Source: CAZLYX01 sp964563885 (GTDB taxonomy: Bacteria > Pseudomonadota > Gammaproteobacteria > Burkholderiales > Neisseriaceae). Taken from it: a DNA stretch of 64,000 nt. The notes beneath the pieces are model-generated. The model saw nothing but the letters and a program-made list of their open reading frames with translations. It had not been told where the DNA came from and made no database searches. The position numbers were made by a program, and so were the translations under genes. How positions within the stretch are numbered: the stretch's first letter is position 1; every line of letters starts with the position of its first letter. Positions 58,267 to 64,000 of the stretch are shown here, piece after piece. The stretch is from assembly GCA_964563885.1 (NCBI GenBank), contig CAZLYX010000002.1, positions 27,163 through 91,162 of the forward strand, in the 5' to 3' direction.

Positions 58267-60729
58267 ATGGCAACTAAAACACACAGTCTTGATGAATACA
58301 GCGCATTAGCGATGTTGCCACTACGTGATGTAGTGGTTTATCCCTATATGGTACTGCCTTTGTTTGTAGGCAGACCCAAATCTATTGCTGCCTTAGAATA
58401 TGCCATGGAAAACGATGAACCTGTTTTTCTATTGGCTCAAAAAGATCCAAACGAAGAAGATCCTGGCACTTCAGATCTTCATGAAATGGGTACGATAGCC
58501 AATGTTTTACAAGTGCTGAAATTGCCAGATGGCACAGTAAAAGTATTGGTGGAAGGTATGCAGCGCGCCCGTGCGCTCAATATTGAAGACAATGGTGAGT
58601 ACTTTGTCGCAACAATGGAAACAGTTGCCGATGAACCTGGCGCAGATAATGATGAAGAAGCTTTGCGCCGTACATTGTTGGGGCAATTTGAGCAGTTTTC
58701 TAAATTAAATAAAAAAATCCCATCTGAAGTGATAAGCACTATTCAAGTTATTGAAGAAAATGGCCGCTTAGTTGATACGGTTGCTGCACATTTGCAATTG
58801 AAACTGGAATATCGCCAAGAAATCCTCAATACCATCAACGTCTCCGCTCGAATGGAGTTGTTGCTGGGAATGCTGGAAGGCGAGCTGGATATCTTACAGG
58901 TGGAAAAGCGTATTCGTGGTCGCGTGAAGCGCCAGATGGAAAAATCACAGCGTGAGTATTACCTCAATGAGCAAGTGAAAGCCATTCAAAAAGAATTGGG
59001 TGAGGAAGACGAGCAAGGCGAATTAGATGCGCTTGAAATCCAAATCAAAACTGCTGGGATGAGCAAAGAGGCTGAAGAAAAATGTTTATCAGAGTTGAAA
59101 AAACTCAAAATGATGCCGCCGATGTCTGCAGAGTCAACCGTAGTGCGCAATTATATTGACACTTTATTAGAACTGCCTTGGAAGAAAAAGTCTAAAGTTA
59201 TTAGAGATATTTCCAAAGCAGATTTAGTGCTTAACGAAGACCATTACGGCTTAGAAAAAGTTAAAGAACGTATTTTGGAATATTTAGCCGTTCAAAAGCG
59301 TGTTGATAAATTAAAAGGACCAATTTTGTGTCTGGTTGGCCCTCCTGGTGTCGGTAAGACCTCATTAGGTGAATCTATTGCCAAGGCAACTGGCCGTAAA
59401 TATGTGCGCATGGCATTGGGCGGCGTTCGGGATGAGAGTGAAATTCGTGGTCATCGCCGAACTTATATTGGCTCGATGCCAGGTAAAATATTACAGAACA
59501 TGACCAAAGCGGGCGTGAAGAACCCTTTGTTTTTATTAGATGAAATTGATAAATTAGGCAATGATTTCCGTGGCGATCCAGCTAGTGCGCTTTTGGAAGT
59601 CTTGGATCCAGAACAAAACCACAGCTTTGTCGATCATTATGCCGAAGTAGATTATGATTTAAGCGATGTCATGTTTATCGCAACTTCTAACAGCTTGAAC
59701 ATACCTCCAGCTTTACTCGACCGAATGGAAATTATTCGTCTGTCTGGCTATACGGAAGAAGAGAAAGTTAATATTGCTATGCAATATTTAGTGCCTAAGC
59801 AAATGAAGCGTAACGGTGCTAAAGATGGCGAATTAGTGATAGAAGAGTCTGCTGTGCGTGATATCGTGCGCTATTATACCCGCGAAGCTGGTGTACGCTC
59901 GCTTGACCGTGAAATAGCCAAAATTTGTCGTAAAGCAGTAATGAAATCTGCGCTCTTAGAAGAAAGCTTGCCCAAAACCCGAACACGTGCAAAGGCTAAA
60001 GTCGAGCCTGTTGAAACATTGATGGTTAATAGTGACAACTTGAATGATTATTTAGGTGTTCGTCGCTTTGATTATGGCGTAGCTGAGGAAGAAAACCGCA
60101 TCGGTCAAGTAACAGGCTTAGCGTGGACAGAGGTGGGCGGAGAGCTGCTAACCATTGAAGCAGTAGCATTAAAAGGCAAAGGCAATATTGTTCGCACCGG
60201 CAAATTGGGTGACGTGATGCAAGAGTCTATTTCTGCTGCATGGAGTGTTGTACGTTCTCGATCAGATGCTTTGGGTATTGCGCCAGATTTCTACGAGAAA
60301 AAAGACATACACGTACACGTTCCTGAAGGTGCAACACCAAAAGATGGCCCTAGTGCTGGTATTGCTATGTCTTTGGCTATCGTGTCAGCGTTAACCGATA
60401 TACCAGTACGCGCTGATGTGGCAATGACGGGTGAAATTACTTTGCGAGGTGAAGTGTTGCCCATTGGCGGCTTGAAAGAAAAGTTATTAGCCGCACTGCG
60501 CGGTGGCATTAAACATGTTTTAATCCCCCAAGATAACGTTAAAGACTTAGAAGAAATCCCGCAGAATGTTAAAGAAGGCTTAGAAATCCATCCCGTTAAA
60601 TGGATTGATGAGGTGCTTGAATTGGGTTTAGAGCGTCAGCCACAGCCGTGGCAAGTAGGTGCAACTGTCGAGAATCCTGCTCTTGAAGTAGTGGAGCCAG
60701 TGCCCCAGCGCAAAGCCACTAAACACTAA
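58267..60729 (+). CDS. lon: ATP-dependent protease Lon
   Basis: This 820-residue cytoplasmic protease degrades misfolded and regulatory proteins. An N-terminal LON substrate domain (LAMLPLRDVVVYPYMVLPLFVGR) and coiled coil are followed by the AAA module with Walker A GPPGVGKTSLG and sensor motifs. The protease domain has the catalytic Ser in DGPSAGIAMSLAIVS and Lys in GGLKEKLLAA. The C-terminal tail is short. The order lon-hupB-ppiD is conserved in proteobacteria. Confidence 0.97.
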   Translation: MATKTHSLDEYSALAMLPLRDVVVYPYMVLPLFVGRPKSIAALEYAMENDEPVFLLAQKDPNEEDPGTSDLHEMGTIANVLQVLKLPDGTVKVLVEGMQRARALNIEDNGEYFVATMETVADEPGADNDEEALRRTLLGQFEQFSKLNKKIPSEVISTIQVIEENGRLVDTVAAHLQLKLEYRQEILNTINVSARMELLLGMLEGELDILQVEKRIRGRVKRQMEKSQREYYLNEQVKAIQKELGEEDEQGELDALEIQIKTAGMSKEAEEKCLSELKKLKMMPPMSAESTVVRNYIDTLLELPWKKKSKVIRDISKADLVLNEDHYGLEKVKERILEYLAVQKRVDKLKGPILCLVGPPGVGKTSLGESIAKATGRKYVRMALGGVRDESEIRGHRRTYIGSMPGKILQNMTKAGVKNPLFLLDEIDKLGNDFRGDPASALLEVLDPEQNHSFVDHYAEVDYDLSDVMFIATSNSLNIPPALLDRMEIIRLSGYTEEEKVNIAMQYLVPKQMKRNGAKDGELVIEESAVRDIVRYYTREAGVRSLDREIAKICRKAVMKSALLEESLPKTRTRAKAKVEPVETLMVNSDNLNDYLGVRRFDYGVAEEENRIGQVTGLAWTEVGGELLTIEAVALKGKGNIVRTGKLGDVMQESISAAWSVVRSRSDALGIAPDFYEKKDIHVHVPEGATPKDGPSAGIAMSLAIVSALTDIPVRADVAMTGEITLRGEVLPIGGLKEKLLAALRGGIKHVLIPQDNVKDLEEIPQNVKEGLEIHPVKWIDEVLELGLERQPQPWQVGATVENPALEVVEPVPQRKATKH

Positions 60730-60808
60730 TACTATGCAATTGTGTTGTAAAAGGTGTGGAATAACAGAGGATATGTTGATTAAAACCAGTTAATTCACAC
60801 CTTTACTC

Positions 60809-60838
60809 TTGACATGGCGTTTTTAGGCTTGTTATAAA
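60809..60838 (+). promoter_or_regulatory. Strong sigma-70 promoter for hupB
   Basis: TTGACA (60809-60814), 18-bp spacer, TATAAA (60833-60838). It lies 84 bp before the TTG start of hupB. Confidence 0.65.
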
Positions 60839-60921
60839 GTGATTGATATACAGAAATCGTACCGAATAGCCTGATTTTTGCGGCTTTCATTATTTTGTTA
60901 ATAACTAGAAAGGGACTTATC

Positions 60922-61191
60922 TTGAACAAGTCTGAACTGATCGAAGCCATCGCTCAAGAAGCGGATATTTCTAAAGCAGCTGCTGCTAAAGCTTTAGACG
61001 GTATGATGAATGCCGTAACAGCTGCGCTGAAAAAAGGAGACACTGTAACGTTGGTAGGTTTTGGTACTTTCTACGTTGGCGAGCGTGCTGAGCGTCAAGG
61101 TCGTAACCCGAAAACTGGTGAGCCGTTGACTATAGCTGCCGCTAAAACGCCAAAATTCCGTGCTGGTAAAGCATTGAAAGACGCGTTGTAA
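60922..61191 (+). CDS. hupB: DNA-binding protein HU-beta
   Basis: This 89-residue nucleoid protein bends and compacts DNA. The start is TTG 60922, giving MNKSELIEAIAQEADISKAAAAKAL, the exact family start, with AAAGGGA about 7 nt upstream. No ATG lies in a suitable place. The DNA-binding arm GFGTFYVGERAERQGRNPKTGEPLTIAAAKTPKFRAGKALKDAL is intact. A strong promoter precedes and a strong terminator follows, so it is a single-gene unit between lon and ppiD. Confidence 0.95.
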   Translation: MNKSELIEAIAQEADISKAAAAKALDGMMNAVTAALKKGDTVTLVGFGTFYVGERAERQGRNPKTGEPLTIAAAKTPKFRAGKALKDAL

Positions 61192-61226
61192 TATTTATCC
61201 TAGATCTGTTTTAAATGACACTTCTA

Positions 61227-61254
61227 AAAAGCAAGCCATCTGGCTTGCTTTTTT
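61227..61254 (+). terminator. Terminator after hupB
   Basis: AAAAGCAAGCCA pairs with TGGCTTGCTTTT around a 4-nt loop; a T-run follows. Confidence 0.92.
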
Positions 61255-61301
61255 GTGTTTACCGCTCTGCTTAATGACCAGTGTGGCTTTCATAAGGCTT
61301 T

Positions 61302-61313
61302 TTCAGGTAGCCT
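61302..61313 (-). repeat. DUS between hupB and ppiD
   Basis: Perfect inverse DUS about 100 bp before ppiD. Confidence 0.9.
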
Positions 61314-61413
61314 TACAGCTTAAGGTGCAGCCTAATAGAGAACAAGCTGCGTTGGAGCGTAAAAAAGGTTACAATGCCGTTCTGTTAATCTTTCCGATTC
61401 TAAAGACTGAAAT

Positions 61414-63264
61414 ATGTTTCATACTATTGAAAAATACAAAGGCCCAGCCAAAGTTTTGCTAGGTTTAATTGCTCTAACTTTTGTAGGGTTTGGCGTCAGT
61501 ACTGTTGCTGCTCCAGGCTCCGATTACATTGCCAAAGTGGGCGATCAAAAAGTGAGTAGCAATGATGTTAATGCTGCGGTGCAAAACGCTCAGGCGCAAG
61601 GTGTAGAGAGTACGCCTCAATCGCTGTTTCAATCACTCCTACAACGTGCTTATCTGACAGAGGGAGTGAAAAGCAATGGCATTGCCGTATCGCTGGAGCA
61701 GGTCAAAAAAGCGATTGTGGATGACCCTATGTTTCACGATGAAAAAGGGCAGTTTAGTAAAGAAAAACTGAATGCTTTCTTGGTGCAACGCCAATTAACT
61801 GAAGATCAATTTGTAGCAGAATTGCAGCAGGAGTTTGCATTACAAAATCTAATGAGCCTTGCCCAAGCTGGTAATCTAGTGAGTGATGTGCAAGCTCAAC
61901 AATTGCTAAATGTAATGATGGCCAAGCGAGTGGTGCGTACCATTACGCTTCAACCTAGTGCTTTTGCGGCGGGTGTTAAAGTGGATGACGTAGCGCTTAA
62001 AGCTTTTTACACTGCAAATAAAAAACAATATGTGGTTCCTGAAGCGGTACAGTTTGAATTTTTAGAGTTGGCTCAAAAAGAGCTGGCAGATAAGCAAACT
62101 GTGAGTGAAGCGGAGCTAAAACAGGCTTACGATAAAGACACTGCATCCAACGCTGCGGCAGAGCGCCGTGAAGTTGCTCACATCATGTTTGCGGTGTCAC
62201 CTGATGCAGATGCAGCAGCTAAGGACTTAGTAAAAGCTGAAGCGGAAAAAGTACTGCTTCAATTGAAGGCTAAACCGGATAATTTTAGCGCGCTGGCCAA
62301 ACAGTTTTCGAAGGACGATATATCGGCGCAAAAAGGTGGTAGTTTAGGTGTTATTGCTCAAGATGGTTCGCGCGGTAAGGTGTTTGAGCAAGCTGCATTT
62401 GCGTTGGCACCTAATGGCACCAGTGATGTGGTGGAGACTGAATTTGGTTACCATATTATCAAAGCTGGTACTGCAGTGAGCAAAGCTACTTTCGAACAAG
62501 AAAAACCACGTTTAGAAACACTGCTAAAACAGCAAAAATCAGCACAAGCTTTTGTTAAAGCAAAAGAGCAATTAGCTGAGTTAACCTTTAATAATCCTAC
62601 TGATCTCAAGATGGCTGCAAAACAGATGGGATTAGAAATTAAAGAATACCAAGGTTGGATGGGACGTGAAACAGTAGCTCAAGCAGGCTTGCCAGCAACG
62701 TTAACCACGGCTTTGTTTAGCGACGAAGTGATGAATAAAAAGCAAAACTCGGATGTGGTAGAAATGTCGCCAGATATTGTTTGGGTGGTGCGTGCTAAAG
62801 AAGTACGTAAGGAAAGTGCTGATACGTTTGAGCAGGCAAAAGAGCAAGTTCAGCGCGACTATTTAAATCAAGAAACGGTAAAGCTAGCTAAGGTAAAAGC
62901 TCAAAAACTGTTATCAGATTTAAAAAGTGGGGAAAAACTAGCCTTAGCTTGGTCGTCAGTAGAAGAGCTTAGTGCTGAGCAAGCCCGAAGTGCATTGCCG
63001 CCAGCAGCTTATACGCAAATGCTGAAAGCACATCCGCAAGGTGATAAACCTGCGTATCTGTTGTTAGAAGGCTTGCCAGCGCCGGTAATTATGGAAATTC
63101 AAGCAGTGAAGCTACCTGAAAATATATTGGCTGAAATGCCTCAGGCAAAGCAGCTTTTGGTGCAAAATCAAACCAACGGCATTCTCAGTAGTTTGATTGT
63201 TTATCTACAAAAACAAATTCCGTATAAAGAGGGTGCTCAAAAAATAGAATCAGAGCAGGATTGA
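61414..63264 (+). CDS. ppiD: Periplasmic folding chaperone PpiD (SurA/parvulin type)
   Basis: This 616-residue protein has a single N-terminal membrane anchor (LLGLIALTFVGFGVSTVA), a SurA_N-like chaperone region, and a central parvulin domain (about residues 245-370, with EVAHIMFAVS, FSALAKQFSKDDISAQKGGSLGVI and FGYHIIKAGT). A long C-terminal region follows. It helps newly translocated proteins fold at the periplasmic face. No Shine-Dalgarno precedes ATG 61414. A near-DUS near 63109 encodes KLPEN. Position after hupB is conserved. Confidence 0.94.
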   Translation: MFHTIEKYKGPAKVLLGLIALTFVGFGVSTVAAPGSDYIAKVGDQKVSSNDVNAAVQNAQAQGVESTPQSLFQSLLQRAYLTEGVKSNGIAVSLEQVKKAIVDDPMFHDEKGQFSKEKLNAFLVQRQLTEDQFVAELQQEFALQNLMSLAQAGNLVSDVQAQQLLNVMMAKRVVRTITLQPSAFAAGVKVDDVALKAFYTANKKQYVVPEAVQFEFLELAQKELADKQTVSEAELKQAYDKDTASNAAAERREVAHIMFAVSPDADAAAKDLVKAEAEKVLLQLKAKPDNFSALAKQFSKDDISAQKGGSLGVIAQDGSRGKVFEQAAFALAPNGTSDVVETEFGYHIIKAGTAVSKATFEQEKPRLETLLKQQKSAQAFVKAKEQLAELTFNNPTDLKMAAKQMGLEIKEYQGWMGRETVAQAGLPATLTTALFSDEVMNKKQNSDVVEMSPDIVWVVRAKEVRKESADTFEQAKEQVQRDYLNQETVKLAKVKAQKLLSDLKSGEKLALAWSSVEELSAEQARSALPPAAYTQMLKAHPQGDKPAYLLLEGLPAPVIMEIQAVKLPENILAEMPQAKQLLVQNQTNGILSSLIVYLQKQIPYKEGAQKIESEQD

Positions 63265-63301
63265 TTATTCTGGAATAAAATTACGTAGTTCCATAAGTAA
63301 T

Positions 63302-63360
63302 AAAAAAGCTACCTGAACGTTTTTAACTAGATTAAATTTTCGTTTTCAGGTAGTTTTTTG
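63302..63360. terminator. Degenerate DUS-pair terminator after ppiD
   Basis: AAGCTACCTGAACG and CGTTTTCAGGTAGTTTT each differ from DUS but still pair; T-runs on both strands serve ppiD and the converging lipoprotein gene. Confidence 0.72.
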
Positions 63361-63397
63361 TTGTCTAGATAAAAATGGAAGCTAAATATAAGTAGGC

Positions 63398-63658
63398 TTA
63401 CTCAGCTTGTTGTGATTGTTCTAGTGATTGTGATTGTGGTCGTTCTAGTGATTGTTCCACTTTTTTATTTTCGTTGTTTTCCTTTTTATCGCCATCAGGA
63501 ATCACCGCGTTTACCACCGCACCAGTAGTCTTTACAACTATTTTGCCTGCAGTAAATACGGTAGTTGCAGCCAAATCTACTGCAGATGCAACCACACAAC
63601 CGCTTAAAGATAAAGCCAGTAATATGGCTGTTAAGGAATAGATAAAGTAGGAGGGCAT
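63398..63658 (-). CDS. Small lipoprotein (NF038104-like)
   Basis: This 86-residue protein starts at ATG 63658 (MPSYFIYSLTAILLALSLSGC); a longer frame to 63724 would add an unlikely polar leader. The lipobox LSLSGC puts the lipidated Cys at about residue 21. A conserved-looking segment follows (VDLAATTVFTAGKIVVKTTGAVVNAVIPDGD), then a Gln/Ser/Glu/Lys-rich tail with an imperfect SLEQSQ-type repeat. Similar small lipoproteins occur in Neisseriaceae and Moraxellaceae; function unknown. It lies 13 bp after the stop of the His-rich gene, so they form one operon. Confidence 0.75.
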   Translation of the reverse strand: MPSYFIYSLTAILLALSLSGCVVASAVDLAATTVFTAGKIVVKTTGAVVNAVIPDGDKKENNENKKVEQSLERPQSQSLEQSQQAE

Positions 63659-63671
63659 ATAGGCTTCTTTA

Positions 63672-63974
63672 TTAAGAGTCTGAAGTGTGTGGTTTGTGAT
63701 GATGATGGTCGGCATGACAAGCATTGTTTAATTGCGCCCATTCTTCATCATCACCCTCAAATTCAACTATTTCATCATACTCACCGCTTTCCAGCATTGC
63801 CACCAACTCTTGCAGTGATTCAGCACCTTCTACCCAATCACATGGCTGGCCAGCAGGAGTGTTTGGTGAGAGAACCGCTGCTGTGCCATCATGCCAAGCC
63901 AGCCAATAGCCGTTAGCGGTTTGTATAAACAATGCCTCAGGGTGGATATGTTCATCAACTGTGTTTTCGAGCAT
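63672..63974 (-). CDS. Small acidic protein with His-rich C-terminus, unknown function
   Basis: This 100-residue protein has no signal peptide. It begins MLENTVDEHIHPEALFIQTANGYWLAWHDGTAAVLSPN, has an acidic middle (ESGEYDEIVEFEGDDEEW) and ends with ACHADHHHHKPHTSDS, seven His in the last dozen or so residues. That tail could bind Zn, Ni or Cu, which is inference. I do not recognise the family. It is upstream of, and probably co-transcribed with, the small lipoprotein gene. Confidence 0.65.
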   Translation of the reverse strand: MLENTVDEHIHPEALFIQTANGYWLAWHDGTAAVLSPNTPAGQPCDWVEGAESLQELVAMLESGEYDEIVEFEGDDEEWAQLNNACHADHHHHKPHTSDS

Positions 63975-64000
63975 ACGTGTGGCAATATTAGCCTGAAAGG

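Overview
The window is chromosomal DNA from a member of the Neisseriaceae. The strongest sign is a 12-mer, AGGCTACCTGAA, that I counted at least 39 times on the two strands. This is the DNA uptake sequence (DUS) variant described from Eikenella (AG-eikDUS). It occurs mostly between genes, often as an inverted pair forming a rho-independent terminator. Three perfect copies of the related AGGCTGCCTGAA (AG-simDUS) also occur. Base composition looks low in GC (near 40% by eye, not computed), unlike Eikenella itself. A low-GC relative such as Snodgrassella or Stenoxybacter is my guess, not a demonstrated identity. Gene content and order (lolC-lolD, yqgE-ruvX, DUF4149/yhbY/rlmE/ftsH/folP/glmM, ybeD-lipB-lipA, lon-hupB-ppiD) fit a betaproteobacterium. 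I see no intact prophage, insertion sequence, CRISPR array, rRNA or tRNA.

Layout. 0-1.9 kb: a truncated ttcA, an unknown lipoprotein gene, and a decayed second copy of the ttcA 5' end. 1.9-6.9 kb: a lipid A/envelope stress block with eptA, a PepSY protein, a cytochrome b561 and a PmrAB/QseBC-type two-component system. CTTAAG-N5-CTTAAG type boxes lie in front of three of these units. 7-12 kb: lolC, lolD, carbonic anhydrase and proS. 12-15.4 kb: a fumarylacetoacetase-family enzyme behind a 15-bp triple repeat, then a three-gene amino-acid ABC importer. 15.4-20.8 kb: a DUF2202 protein, LemA with an M48 protease, gltS, and a gene-poor stretch. 20.8-25.7 kb: ctpA, envC, yqgE, ruvX and an NnrU-family protein. 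25.8-32 kb: a Rid protein, ybaK, a small membrane protein, a foreign-looking secreted protein with Bacteroidota character, and mfd. 32.5-35 kb: a LysR regulator divergent from an SDR oxidoreductase, and a hemerythrin. 35-45.4 kb: the DUF4149-to-glmM housekeeping run, DedA, agmatinase-like and asparaginase genes, and an isolated Wzy-like membrane protein. 45.6-58 kb: prfA, trmA, a periplasmic DsrE-like protein, an SBF-family transporter, DUF3817, GNAT, purK, a YczE-like protein, trpE, recA and the lipoate cluster. 58-64 kb: lon, hupB, ppiD and a small lipoprotein/His-rich protein pair.

How it fits together. Most of the window is housekeeping, built from short operons separated by DUS terminators. 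The most coherent regulatory unit is the 3.5-5.5 kb block. EptA adds phosphoethanolamine to lipid A, and the neighbouring sensor has an acidic periplasmic run. The same two-part box sits exactly 10 nt upstream of a -10-like hexamer in front of eptA, the PepSY gene and the two-component region. I infer a self-contained PmrA-like regulon. The accessory material is modest: the ttcA fragment, the Bacteroidota-like gene, the 12.15-kb tandem repeat and a possible relic near 20.2-20.5 kb. Several DUS copies do more than mark DNA. They form terminators, supply the stop codon of mfd, sit where a Shine-Dalgarno would be, and encode recurring tetrapeptides inside proteins.
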